A stretch of 64,000 nt of DNA from Nymphalis io (taxonomy: Eukaryota > Arthropoda > Insecta > Lepidoptera > Nymphalidae). The translations under genes and the position numbers were made by a program. Below are positions 44,891-55,774 of this stretch, piece by piece (positions within the stretch are counted from its first letter, which is position 1; each line of letters opens with the position of its first letter). The stretch lies in contig NC_065895.1 of the NCBI RefSeq assembly GCF_905147045.1, positions 12,095,001-12,159,000 on the forward strand. Reading direction: 5' to 3'. Under the pieces are notes generated by a model. The model saw only the letters and a list, made by a program, of their open reading frames with translations, did not search any database and was not told the DNA's origin.

Positions 44891-45225
44891 ATACTTCCCA
44901 TCGACACAAGATGGCCTAGTGGTTAGAACGCGTGAATCTTAACCGATGATCGTGATTTCAAACCCGGGCAAGCGCCACTGAATATTCATGTGCTTAATTT
45001 GTGTTTATAATTCATCTCGTGCTTGACGGTGAAGGAAAACATCGTGAGGAAACCTGCATGTGTCTAATTTCATTGAAATTGTGCCACATGTGTATTCTAC
45101 CAACCCGCATTGGAGCAGTGTGATAGGATAAGCTCCAAACCTTCTCCTCAAAATGGAGAGGAGGCCTTAGCCCAGCAGTGGGACATTAACAGGCTATTAC
45201 TGTACTACTGTTCTATACTTCCCAT
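44891..45225 (+). repeat. metulj SINE with perfect 11-base duplication
   Basis: The element lies at 44,902-45,214. ATACTTCCCAT at 44,891-44,901 is repeated at 45,215-45,225. The head is slightly altered (CACAAGATGGCCTAGTGGTT), the B box has become ATTTCAAACCC, and the tail is CTATTACTGTACTACTGTTC. Confidence 0.93.
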
Positions 45226-45790
45226 AGGAATTAAACTTCATTTTATTTATTTTTATACTAATTATAATAAAATATTCTTCTTAAATCTGTTTAATAAGTT
45301 CAATTTGCAACGCGCGATATTTTAAATGAATCTCTTTCTTTCTTCTGTTAAAGGGATAGTTCTCATAATGATTTATTCATTCATCAAACACTGAGAACTA
45401 AATCCTCCTTAAGTAGAATACCATCGGTTTAGAGCTGAGAGGACAGGAAAAACACTATTTACTAAGATCCCGCTCTGAGGGTTATAATCCCAAGGGAGTG
45501 TGTACTGTCAGCAAAAAAATTGCGGCAGTAAATAATGGTTCGCTTTTACGAGCTACATTTATTATGCTCCTATATATTGACAGGGAATCGTAATAATTTA
45601 TGTGTATTTTTGGATGATATGACTTTAGTTTAAGTAATGCGATTAATGATTTTTTTACAAAACATAATTTTATTAGGATGGATTTATAGGATGAAATAAC
45701 ATTAAAATCTAATAATTTGGACCAATAACTAATTAAGAATAATATTACTGATATTAGACTCTGTTTTTTTTTTATACTTACGTTACTAAG
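45226..45790. other. unique stretch, likely intron before the next exon
   Basis: A balanced patch at 45,340-45,560 has no clean frame. The last 40 bases form a T-rich tract ending CGTTACTAAG, a good acceptor. Confidence 0.35.
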
Positions 45791-45945
45791 ACGCCAAATT
45801 CACTAATTATATTACATCGATGAATAATAAGGACAATGGTAATTATTCATCGATTAACTTCCTCATTATATCTGGAATCTGCACGGGGGCCTTGATTTTT
45901 ATGAATGGCGTCTACATGTACGAGCCATGGGGAGACCCCCTATAG
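45791..45945 (+). CDS. candidate terminal exon with a transmembrane segment
   Basis: The acceptor at 45,789-45,790 follows CTCTGTTTTTTTTTTATACT. A stop codon (TAA) in the coding frame lies directly before it, so the open frame begins exactly where the exon would. Two bases lead in; then 50 codons stay open to TAG 45,943-45,945: AKFTNYITSMNNKDNGNYSS, INFLIISGICTGALIFMNGV, YMYEPWGDPL. Residues 21-42 (INFLIISGICTGALIFMNGV and YM) are a clear membrane span with small residues. The tail YEPWGDPL is short and polar. This suggests the C-terminal span of a multi-pass membrane protein, but the family is not recognised. GC content rises to about 50% within the span codons. No AATAAA lies close downstream. 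The minus strand is also open for 22 codons here, so some doubt remains. Confidence 0.42.
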
Positions 45946-46819
45946 TTTGTTACACCCCAGACAATTATAAGCCCGGGTATATTAATTAAGACTCTTGAAT
46001 ACATTTATATATTTTTTAGTGATATCAATTATTTTCTAGTATTATAAGACAATCAGATCACTAAACACTGAACAGGGCGAGCGGAAGAATGATGACGTCA
46101 GTATTTGAAAAAACATTTGTTATGTTTGCTGAAAATAATCTTTGAACACATTAAGATAACGTTTTTGGAAATTCAGGACTAAGTGAAACTATGTAAATGA
46201 AAAAAACTAACTAACTAGTGAATAGTAACTGAGTGTCTTGGCTCTGTGACACTCGGCAGGTTTGCCCCGTAGCAGAGGATGACTATTACTTGCGAACGTG
46301 ACGGCAATTCTTAAAGTTTATGCACACTTTTCGTATGCGGTTTATAACGGTTTGCATAATGCAGTTTCCATGTACCCCCACTGGATTTGTGGTGTTATAA
46401 CTTCATATGAACTTTCCAAATTTAGTCTAGGATTTGGTTATTATGTTGCACTAAATGTGGTTTTCCAGGGGGCAACAAAAAACAACCATATTTAGTAAAA
46501 TTTAGTGAAATAAAAAAATGTGGTTTTGTGTTTTTGTGTATCAAAATATAATTTTTTTTCAATTTTAATGTTACAGTATTGAATTAAATGTAAAACTACC
46601 ACCGGCACGGTATGTCGATAGTAGCGAGAAGAATCGGCAAGAAAGTCACTACTTACTATTTTTCATCAATTTAAATAGTTATTTTAATAAAAACATTTAT
46701 TAAATTAACTTATAGTTATCCTTATGATAAATTTTTTATTGTTTTTTTTTTTGGTATATAACCTTCAAAGTTCATCTTTGTATTTGTGCCTTTCATTTAT
46801 TTTAAATATCAGTCATTAA
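45946..46819. other. unique stretch with a second CRE and a 65-codon frame
   Basis: TGACGTCA recurs at about 46,091 (GAATGATGACGTCAGTATTT). At 46,298-46,495 a plus-strand frame opens from GTG, not ATG (TAILKVYAHFSYAVYNGLHN, ...PHWICGVITSYELSKFSLGF). It is hydrophobic but has no start or splice support, so I leave it unassigned. Confidence 0.3.
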
Positions 46820-47010
46820 AACTATTCCAAGCCGCAAACGGTTTGAATACACAATAATTCTGCCGACGCTACAAAATCCAAAGTTTGGATGGCTTAAACA
46901 AGGGAAATTCGGATAGTCGCAGCGGAACGCACGGTCCACTGGGTGTTTTTAACGAGTCCACTGATCGCTAGAGACAATGCCCTTCTGTCTGGTTAAACTA
47001 ATTGCTGATT
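46820..47010 (-). other. GC-balanced block, probably repeat-derived
   Basis: The minus strand is open for 32 codons (DRRALSLAISGLVKNTQWTV, RSAATIRISLV) and the plus strand for 33. Frames open on both strands without splice sites suggest a transposon relic. No other copy is here to compare. From 47,011 to 47,316 the sequence is unique with nothing recognised. Confidence 0.3.
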
Positions 47011-47316
47011 TGTTTCAAGTTTTAAAACGGCAGTTTTTGTAACTGCTGTTCTATTCACGTCGATCGGATACGTGTACTAGTTGTTCACTTGCTCGAAGTT
47101 GAATTAAACCTATTGTGTGCTTTGAATGAATTGCAATTTATAACCTTGATTTTTAAAATAAACCAATGAGCGTTTATATTAATTAATTATTTGCCGTAAA
47201 TTTTTTTTATCACTGCGAGGGACAATAAACGGCTGTAGCCGTATTTATCTATCGTGTCTTAAGTACAGTACAGTCATCTATCCATCAAAGTTTAAAATTA
47301 ATCTTATGTCAAATAG

Positions 47317-47609
47317 ACTGGTGGTAGGGCTTTGTGCAAGCTCGTCTGGGTAGGTACCACCCACTCATCAGATATTCTACCGCAAAACAGCAATACTTGA
47401 TATTGTTGTGTTTCGGTTTGAAGGGTGAGTGAGCCAGTGTAATTACAGGCACAAGGGACATAAAATCTTAGTTCCCAAGGTTGGTGGCGCATTGGCTATA
47501 AGCGATGGTTGACATTTCTTACAATGCCAATGTCTAAGGGCGTTTGGTGTCCACTTACCATCAGGTGGCCCATATGCTCGTCCACCTTCCTATTCTATAA
47601 AAAAAAAAA
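47317..47609 (+). repeat. SINE B, full length, young
   Basis: Begins ACTGGTGGTAGGGCTTTGTG and ends CTATTCTATAAAAAAAAAAA. It differs from the 55.8 kb copy at roughly ten positions of 290, counted by eye. The 62-codon minus-strand frame inside is an artefact. Confidence 0.95.
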
Positions 47610-47722
47610 GACATAGTGTTAGAAATAAACATAAAATTTGAACGCTTGCATCGTTTAATAATGATGTGCGATAGATTTCGATTACAACTTCCCTCCTTAA
47701 CGAAGACTAGTTATTACATAAG

Positions 47723-47976
47723 ATATTATAGTGCATAAGTGTGTGCGCCAACACAGGTGCACTCTCTATTCCCTCGATGATGCGATATGATACGGTGATG
47801 ATTCAAGTGCAGAACCAACGGCTTTAAGTGCTTTTGAAGAGCGGTCAACATTGCAAATTTAAGTTACTAAACATTTCTCAATAAAACAACGCAATAAGTA
47901 CATATGGGTCCGACTTGGGGTTTGAACATATGAACAAGGGTCTCTCTTCTTATAAGCTAGCCATCAGACCATCGAT
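47723..47976 (-). repeat. SINE C, diverged, internally deleted
   Basis: TTATAGTGCATAAGTGTGTG, GCGCCAACACAGGTGCACTC, CAAGTGCAGAACCAACGGCT and GGGTCCGACTTGGGGTTTGA are in SINE C order. The B box is decayed (GTTCAAACCCC). Confidence 0.78.
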
Positions 47977-49237
47977 TCAAAATTACACACATCGGACTTA
48001 AATCCTATACTTGGCGAAGTTTTGTCAAATTGTTGTGGATAAGGAAGACTTTATTTAATCCATTAACTATTAATAAAAAAATCAACAGACATATTTTTTA
48101 CCCGTTTTAAAACATTCACTTCAACTCTTTCATCTTACGGTTGACGATACCAATGATAATAAATCTCCAGTAGGGTCTGCAATACAGATCGCTATAAAAC
48201 TGTCACCGATATATCTGCTTAATGTGCTGACGAGTGATATATACCACTTGCATTTAATATTTTAATGGCACAAATAGATTATCGTGGTTTTTTATGGTGG
48301 TTAAAGGTAACTTAAGAAAATCTTTTTTTTAATATAAAACAGTTAAACAAAACCTCTATAGGCAGTTGTATGCACTTAACATTCATGTGACTCATTAGCG
48401 AGTACGCCTACTTATTTAAAAAAAACAGTTTTGTCACTTTATGTGCATTTTTCATGCCAATTTAAGTGCACGCTAGTTATTATTTATAGACATTTATTAA
48501 ATAGTAAACCGTACATTTTAATCGTACTCAAAATTTGCATTTGCGTGCCAAGCAAACCACTTCTATTACTTCTCCAATTATATAATTGTTAACTTAAAAA
48601 CCTTAAAGCTTCTCAATAAAAGAATAACGAACAGACGAAAAGATGTATTCCATAATAAATTAAATGTTTTTTGCTTAAACATAAACTGCTGTCAACTATT
48701 AATTATGGCCTAGAAAGAGAGAGTAAAAATGGATTTTAAAATTTCAACATTTTTTACTAATATTTATATACATGTATATGTACACCATAGTAAGTTGATT
48801 GATATGTTTTAATACATTATAAATACGTAATTTTTTCCCTTTTCCTCTCCAAAGTACATATAAATATATATAAGACATGTAGTATTATATATATCCATTC
48901 TCTTATTCGAATCTTAATAGTCATATAGATCATTTTTATTGTCAATGTATAATTTTAAAAAAAAGATGAGTGAAACATTTGAAGTTATTTGTTCAAATTA
49001 GCTCTAAGCCTTACCGTAAACAGAAGTCAATATTGAACTGCTGGGAACTTTGAATAAGTAATTAAACACAATTAAGTCGAAATAAAATCTTTTATATATT
49101 ACTTATCAAAAATTGCCAATTTCATTAAATCACAACAGAGCTTGCGAATTGTGCCACACATCAAAGTTACCCCACAGAAACAGAATAGGGGTGGATTTGC
49201 AGAATTAAATAAAAAACGCACCTAGCCGGACATTGAA
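47977..49237. other. unique AT-rich stretch
   Basis: No exon, promoter or repeat of the families above seen. Confidence 0.4.
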
Positions 49238-49312
49238 ATGGCGTCAGCTATGTTTTTGGAATTTTTCCTAATGGTATTATTATGGCAGCGTATTGCCATT
49301 GCGACAGTTTAA
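49238..49312 (+). CDS. candidate 24-residue hydrophobic frame or signal-peptide exon
   Basis: ATG in a strong context (TTGAAATGGC: A at -3, G at +4) opens MASAMFLEFFLMVLLWQRIA, then IATV and TAA. It has the form of a signal peptide or single membrane span. A donor-like CTAATG|GTATTA at about 49,272 would cut it after 12 codons. It sits in a balanced patch (49,190-49,330). It may be a first coding exon, a micropeptide, or chance. Confidence 0.25.
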   Translation: MASAMFLEFFLMVLLWQRIAIATV

Positions 49313-49511
49313 GGGGAAACGCCTTTTGACTCAATAATAAAGGACTCGGGAAAGAATTGTAATTTTTTCACCTAGAATTGTTGATGAAAACGACGTTGAA
49401 ATGTAACATAATTTTTCGAAATATCTACAGGTGCACTCTTGTGTATGTCCGCCTGTTGCATTTTAATGTTAACTTTCTGAGTTATAACACTAACTGGAAT
49501 TATTTATTTAT

Positions 49512-49776
49512 TTATAGAATTAATACGCGGACGGGCAATTGGGTAACTGATGGTACGTGGTCGTCATCGTACATTGACGCCGTAAGAAATATTCTATCCT
49601 CAGATCACCAAGGCGCTGCCAATCTTGGGTACTTAAGTGTTATGTCCCACATGTATGAAGTTACACAGGTTTACTAATCCTTCAAACCGGAACAACAATA
49701 CTAAGTATTGCTGTTTTGCGGTATAATATCTAATGAGTGGGTGGTACCTACCCAGCTAGAACAAAGCTGTACCACA
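49512..49776 (-). repeat. SINE B, near full length, diverged
   Basis: CGCGGACGGGCAATTGGGTA, GACGCCGTAAGAAATATTCT, AATCCTTCAAACCGGAACAA and GTACCTACCCAGCTAGAACA. The plus-strand 99-codon frame starting at 49,378 is an artefact that runs through this copy. Confidence 0.88.
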
Positions 49777-50850
49777 AAGTGCTTACCAAAAAATATATTA
49801 TTTTATTTCGATTTAAAAGGAAGTAATTAAGGCATCAGACACATAATGGTCGATGAGTCATAACCGAGTACTCGCACATCGTACATAACAGTGTGGTAAT
49901 AAATCTAACACGATAAATCAATATTTGAGACTCACTAAAAGCACCCTTCTGTTTGTACAAATGCAATTCATTCGACTTATACATGATGCATGGACTGGAC
50001 TGAAGTCGATAAGGACGATTTTCGCTTAAATGAAAGTAGCCCTTTCCTTTGCACATGACTTAAACCAAAATACCCCAGTGTTTTATTTATAGTTTACATA
50101 AAATATGCTCTTCGAAATCAGCAAATGCTTTGTGCAGAAATATGCGCTATCGGCTGCAGAGTTGTGAATACACGATGACCACCTATGAAGAATACAAAAT
50201 CTAAGTAAAACACGTTGGAATCGGATTTGAGCCTTTGATGAATTATTTATTTTTAGATAGCCAGAAGCGTGTTCTGTATTTTTTTTTTTTTTATAACCGC
50301 AAATGTACTAATTGACTACATAATAGTAACTAACACTTATTATACTTATTGTTATAGCATTATAAGTATACATTTGTGTTATCGACTGCAAATAATATGA
50401 TTATGTTTTCATATTTTTTTTTTATCTTAGATAAACATATTAGATAATAAATATACAGACTGTACAGCTTTGCTTAACAAAATTTAACACTTCTGATAAA
50501 ATTCATATGTTAAAGTTATTTTATCGAAACTGCGGAATCTAAAAAAACCTTTTTATATTAAAAATTATTTGATAAATGGAAGCAATAAGGATGAACAGAA
50601 TCGAAAGGTATATTTAAAAAAAAATAATGAAACAAATGGAAAAATTATAGATCGAATCGGTTGTTATCAAGGTTACAGAGAAATTAATTCAAAATACATT
50701 TAATTGATTAGCACAATGATCACGTTAAAAAGCCGCTGGCGTGGAAAGCGGTGCCCTAACGCAATTAAATGCGTTTGACACAAGTAATCTGCGAGTGATA
50801 TCCGTGATAGTTCGTGACATTTTATTGGACACGGAATACTTTGATCTTAC
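49777..50850. other. unique stretch
   Basis: At 49,835-50,056 a minus-strand 73-codon ATG frame (CKGKGYFHLSENRPYRLQSS...) has no supporting signals. The block 50,690-50,850 is GC-balanced (GCCGCTGGCGTGGAAAGCGG). Confidence 0.3.
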
Positions 50851-50949
50851 CGCCTCGCGTTTACTAGTGGCAATGGTATGTCGATGCATGTAGGGTTGTC
50901 AATTTTGATGAGATCAAATATTAACGTCCCTTTGTTTTTGAGAAAAACG
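50851..50949 (-). CDS. weak candidate internal exon
   Basis: The donor GAGGCG|GTAAGA is excellent. The acceptor CTTATCAATGTAG is weak. The 99 bases keep the frame (one base in, 32 codons, two bases out): VFLKNKGTLIFDLIKIDNPT, CIDIPLPLVNAR. The frame is open further upstream too, so the 5' edge is uncertain. Alternating hydrophobic residues suggest beta structure; no family recognised. It lies 400 bases from the CpG-dense promoter island at 51.3 kb, on the strand that would read away from it. Confidence 0.25.
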
Positions 50950-51199
50950 CTACATTGATAAGCACGCTTTGTCATAACCAATTCAATAAATAAAAGTCGT
51001 CTTGTGGAATATTGTATTTCACTTGAATATTGTAAGTATATTTTAAGGATAATAGTAATATTATTACGATGAATATAATTGAATATATAATACATATATA
51101 CTAATAACAATGACAACGATTAAAAAGTATTTTTTCAGTGATCGATATTAGTGTTTTAAGATGACAAATAAAAATCATAAAGAAATATCACTGAAAAGA
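50950..51199. other. AT-rich spacer
   Basis: No feature seen. Confidence 0.4.
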
Positions 51200-51420
51200 T
51201 TTACTTATATGGCTTGGCGCGCACTAATCCAGTTTTTCAAATCGAGTCCGTTAGGGTTGGAGCAACTGGCGCTAGTGATCGAGTAATCGAATATCTCGTA
51301 TTGGAACGGATATTGAATTTTCCCGCGCTCATCCCGGAAGTCGTGGCTCCTTACATCTGATTGGTCGCCGCCGCGGCGCCGGCCTTTTTATCTTGTTTAT
51401 GTAACACTGTCAGAGTAAAC
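51200..51420. promoter_or_regulatory. candidate CpG-rich promoter: E2F, ETS, CCAAT, GC box
   Basis: TTTTCCCGCGC (51,318-51,328) is an E2F site, CCGGAAGT (51,334-51,341) an ETS/GABP site and GATTGG (51,359-51,364) an inverted CCAAT box. GTCGCCGCCGCGGCGCCGGC (about 51,364-51,383) is a GC-box run. I count 11 CpGs in 83 bases, far above the surroundings. TTTTTATCTT follows as a poor TATA-like word. The combination is typical of promoters of cell-cycle or housekeeping genes. Direction is not settled. The region 51,200-51,300 is also CpG-richer than its flanks. Confidence 0.5.
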
Positions 51421-52049
51421 AAACTATTTCTTTAAAACTGCTAGAAGAACTTTTTAGTGATATACGTTAGTAATTGTTACAAATGTAAACAGCTGCTAGA
51501 AGAATTATTGATTTGATATTATCACATAACGTAAACATAACGTAAGTTTCAAATTAAAATAAAAGTAATGGAATGGAAAAATAAAAGTAAAAGGCATGGA
51601 AGAAATTGCTTCAAGATTATTTAGTTATGAAAAAAAAAGATATACTACAAATAGAGATTGTGTATTGACATAAATATTCAAAAGGTCATTTTAATCGTGA
51701 CAGCAAGCACGTGTCAGATGTAACTGATAAACATCAGATGGCCCAGAATGATGAATGATGGTGAGATACAGATGATGACGGATAAATTTTGCGGAGTGCC
51801 TGATCCGATCCCTGTTTGTGAGTGATTACGTAACTCGTGATCATTGCCGCATTAGGCGATGAATGTTTTATCAGATTGTGAAAAACTGTGACGGGTTGTT
51901 GGATTTTAAAACAATGTCATTTCAACTCTTATTGCTTAATGTAACGATCTTAAACAGAACTGTGTACACAAAATAACTAACTAAATTGGGTTGGTCATTT
52001 AGTTTGTCAGATATATAATAATAATAATAATTAATTAAGTAAAATATAC
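51421..52049. other. unique stretch
   Basis: A balanced patch at 51,690-51,880 without frames. Otherwise AT-rich. Confidence 0.4.
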
Positions 52050-52210
52050 TACTTTTCTTTTGTAAATACATACTTATATAGATAATTACACCCAGACTCA
52101 GAACAAACAGACATGTTCATGCAGACAAATGTCTATCCTGGTGGGAATCGAACCCACAACCTTCGGCGTGAAAGGCAAGTATCTACCAACTACGCCAACC
52201 GGCCCGTCAT
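52050..52210 (-). repeat. SINE D with intact polymerase III boxes
   Basis: On the minus strand A box TGGCGTAGTTGG and B box GGTTCGATTCC are both perfect. The anticodon-loop region CTTTCACG points to a tRNA-Glu origin. The element then runs into AGACATTTGTCTGCATGAAC and the TATAAGTATGTATTTACAAA end, so it is a SINE and not a tRNA gene. Confidence 0.87.
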
Positions 52211-53162
52211 GTACATGTAAAATATTATTATATTTTATAACTGTATTTTTATTTAATATTAAACTGAAGTTAAATACAGTTTGACATTGTTTTAGTATAA
52301 ACAAAGTTTAAGACCAAAATGTCAAGGAACTTTTTTTATTAAGCGGCAAAGAAATTAGATGGAAGCGTTTTTATATGCTTATTTTGAATATACGAAATTG
52401 TTCTCTTCCTCCAATCTAAAAACAGCCGAAAAAAATTTAAGCCAATGACGACTGTCTTTTTTTAAAACAGTTATGGTTAACTGATAAGTAGCATAAGAAA
52501 GCGCTAGAAATTATTTAATATAGATTAAACTAATTTTTTTTCCTTACCAAAGATAAAAATTATATGTTAATATATTCTTATATAAGAATTAGCAAGACCA
52601 TCGAACAATTCCGGCTATTTCTTAATCTCGGCTTTTTTATAATTATTATTATGAATTAATTCGTATGTGTTTTGGGAAAACTACAGTTCCCATCGTCATA
52701 ACGCAGGACGCTTCAAGCTGACGTCACGAAACTGATTGCAAAAGTCAATATATTTTTAAATCAAAATTCAAACACTAATAAATGCCTTATATTATTCCAC
52801 TTCTAAGAACATTTACAAATATAAATGGTGTGTAATTTTATGGAACATACAAAACTTTTAAACGACCACATAACGAAAATGCTTAAGCTACACATGGCAA
52901 CATAATTACCGTGGTTAACAATAATGTTGCCAACACATCCTAACTGAATTATGACGCTTAATGGTTGAGACGGATAAAATTGGCCCTGATGTCACAGCTA
53001 TGCTTTGACATTCTCGTTTTAAGTGCTGTTATAATTCTTCTAATGTTGCAGAGCTTTTGACAATCTTTGTGTTACGTAAAGGCTTGCTTGTTACATATAT
53101 ATTAAAAATTACTTTTCGCTTTGAAATTTTGCAGTCTGATTACTGATACGAAACTTTTACTC
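52211..53162. other. unique AT-rich stretch
   Basis: No feature seen. Confidence 0.4.
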
Positions 53163-53411
53163 AGTAGGGTTTTGGGCAAGTCCGCCTGGGTAAGAACCAC
53201 ACTATAATTACATATGCCAAATAGCAATACTTAGTATTGTTGTATTCCGGTTTGAGCCAGTGTGAGCCAGCCAGATCCCAAGGTTGGTGGTGCATTTGCG
53301 ATGTAAGTGATGGTTATTAATATTCTTTGACAGCGCCAATGTCCACCAAAAGCGGTGGTGACCACTTACTATCCATTTTCCAGTCTGCCTACCTCATATC
53401 AATAAAATAAA
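53163..53411 (+). repeat. SINE B, diverged
   Basis: AGTAGGGTTTTGGGCAAGTC, CAAATAGCAATACTTAGTAT, GGTGGTGCATTTGCGATGTA and GGTGGTGACCACTTACTATC. Internal deletions present. Confidence 0.85.
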
Positions 53412-53579
53412 AGATAAGAGCAAAAATGTTTATCGTGTTAAAAATATATTAATTTCTTTTCATTTATTTTGCTGGTTTTAAAACAATATGTCACACATAA
53501 AGACACACAGATCGTTCGGTCCTGCCTGCTTGACTGGTCGGATCTGCTGCATGTGGCTGATAAAAACTGTCACGTGTAT

Positions 53580-53708
53580 CCACAAACCAGAATCGAAACA
53601 GCGTGCTGGAGTAATCTCCAAATCCTCTCCTTCAAAAAAGGAGGAGTGCCTTAGCCCAGCAGTGGGACAATGTTGGAGTGCAGTGGAACAGACTGTTACT
53701 TTACTTCC
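53580..53708 (+). repeat. metulj SINE 3' fragment
   Basis: AACAGCGTGCTGGAGTAATC, CTCCAAATCCTCTCCTTC, GCCTTAGCCCAGCAGTGGGA, with an unusual insertion (ATGTTGGAGTGCAGTGGAAC) before CAGACTGTTAC. Confidence 0.8.
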
Positions 53709-55073
53709 TTTTTTATTTTTAGGTATTAGACTAACGGGAAGCGTTTAAAAAGCTCTAATGTGATACTTTTATAAAATTTGCAGGCTAAGGCAAAGGCAGT
53801 TTGGTTTTTTAATATGTAGTATATAATTATAATAAATCATAATAGTTTAATATTTACCAAGCGTGTTTAAAATAGCTTTTATAATTTGTTTTTTAATCTT
53901 TCATTAATTTAAAGTTATTACATAGAATCCCTGTACAATTATTTATGACGCTTTAAATAATAGGTATTGTACTAATTCACTTTTTTTTTCGGATATAATT
54001 GCTCCAATTTTTAGTTTTAATCGGAATTTATATAAAACAATAAATGCGTCGTATAATGAATGTTTAAGATAAGTCAAAAAGAAGCGATAAAATGGCATAA
54101 AATTAAAATAAATCTGTCGCATTGACTTGAATTATTACTTCAAAATGTATCAATAATACGTTCTGTGACATAAAACAGATAATTCGGTCCTAAACATTGT
54201 CACAACTTCAAATATATCACCATGTAAGAAGCCTCTAAGCAAAAAATATTTTTCGACAAATAACATTGATTTACACACTTTCCCGTGACACAAATAACGC
54301 TCTTTTTAATGGCGTGCGTATCAGCGTCGCGGAAATTCCTGCAATAAACTTTGGATTTATATCTCGGGATTTTTTGAAAATAATGCGGTTTTATTTCATA
54401 CTTATACGTAATTGCTAGTAAAGTTGATTGACCGTTAAATTAAGCGATCGTATTAAGATCAGATAAATGGGTTACTTAAGGTTATCGATAATATTTCTTA
54501 CCTTTCCTTAAATTTGCGATGAAAAAACAAAAAGTACAATTTGGAAAAAAATTATATACTAACATGGTTGACACCGGAGACTCTGGTCTTGTTCAATTTA
54601 GATAAGTTGGTGCCCATCCGTAGCCATTAATGCCAGTCCTTTCAACAACTGCTATTCGAATTGTATCTTAATTCCGTACACATAAAGTCTAAAATTACAC
54701 AAATCTTAGAAACGTTACGATGAATATTTGGCACATTTAAGGACACATTTACTTGGACTGTTTCTTTCACTATCACAGTAGTCTTTCTTAATATTATATA
54801 TTGAACACAGCGTTAATAAGTCTTTTGTAAATGTCACTTTGTCCATACACTTAACCTGAAAATTTAATTAAAAATTTCATACCAATTGTTAAATATATTA
54901 TAACAAAAATTAATAAAAATATCAATACATTAATTAAAGAAAAATCTGATAAAATAAATGATAATAATTTAGAAATAAAAATCGGTATAAATAAAGTTGA
55001 AATAAAATATTTGTCGAAACAACTTGTTGGATAACTTTAGTATTGTGTAATACTGTGGTGTGATTCAGATAAG
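53709..55073. other. AT-rich stretch
   Basis: No feature seen until the acceptor-like ATTCAGATAAG at 55,073. Confidence 0.4.
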
Positions 55074-55177
55074 CGGATTTGTTTATTTTGCGTTTACGAA
55101 AGCGTCCCAAAAAGGGCAAAGCAGACGATCTTGCTTTCATTCAAGTCCGCACCGCCTACGTGAGCGTGGGAGAACAA
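55074..55177 (+). CDS. candidate exon with basic motif
   Basis: The acceptor GTGTGATTCAGATAAG ends at 55,073. A TAA in the coding frame lies just before it. Two bases lead in and 34 codons follow to the donor GAACAA|GTAAAT: DLFILRLRKRPKKGKADDLA, FIQVRTAYVSVGEQ. RLRKRPKKGK is a basic cluster of the nuclear-localisation type. Without splicing the frame ends five codons later (VNESM, stop). The block is GC-balanced and CpG-containing (CCGCACCGCCTACGTGAGCG). The minus strand also has an ATG frame here (MKARSSALPFLGRFRKRKIN...), so the strand is not certain. Confidence 0.3.
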
Positions 55178-55774
55178 GTAAATGAATCAATGTAATCGTA
55201 TCAATGAACGCTGTTTGACTTTCATTCAAATGGACTAGTTAAAAAATATTTCAATAAACTGGCTATTATTACATTAAATAAATAATTTTCACATCTACTT
55301 TATTCTAGATTCTAGCCATAAACAGTTATATCTAATAATATGCAACACTACAAGTAAATTAGAATCTTGATTTCATTGTATAACTATTTGTGCATTTAAA
55401 CATTCTAAAGGTTGCATTCTCACGGTCTTTCATTCTGTCAGTTGTAATTTGTTTATATTGCTAGGCTCGTGTACAGATTTAGTATTATCTGTGATGAATA
55501 ATGAAGAAACATGAATTACACCCTAATTAACATCGCTATCTATTCAATCTATGGGGTAGTCCAGTTAAGCTAGTGAGTCATCAACCGTTGCAGTTGTGTG
55601 TTTTGTATTCATTTCTATTTCCTCGTTACGTTACTTGTGATCGATAAAAGTGGAAGGAGGTGAATTTGCAACAACTATTTTCTATAGTCGATTCAATTCT
55701 TTATTTTTTTAATTTAAATAAAGACTATTATACATATATGCAATAGGTTTGTTTATAACATTAAAATGACAATT
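55178..55774. other. AT-rich stretch
   Basis: No feature seen. Confidence 0.4.

Noticed and set aside
49378..49677. 99-codon plus-strand frame
   Set aside because: It runs through an inverted SINE B copy; the readable residues come from the repeat.
52137..52207. tRNA-Glu gene on the minus strand
   Set aside because: Both polymerase III boxes are perfect, but the sequence continues without a 3' terminator into the SINE D body, and the same arrangement occurs at 36.6 kb.
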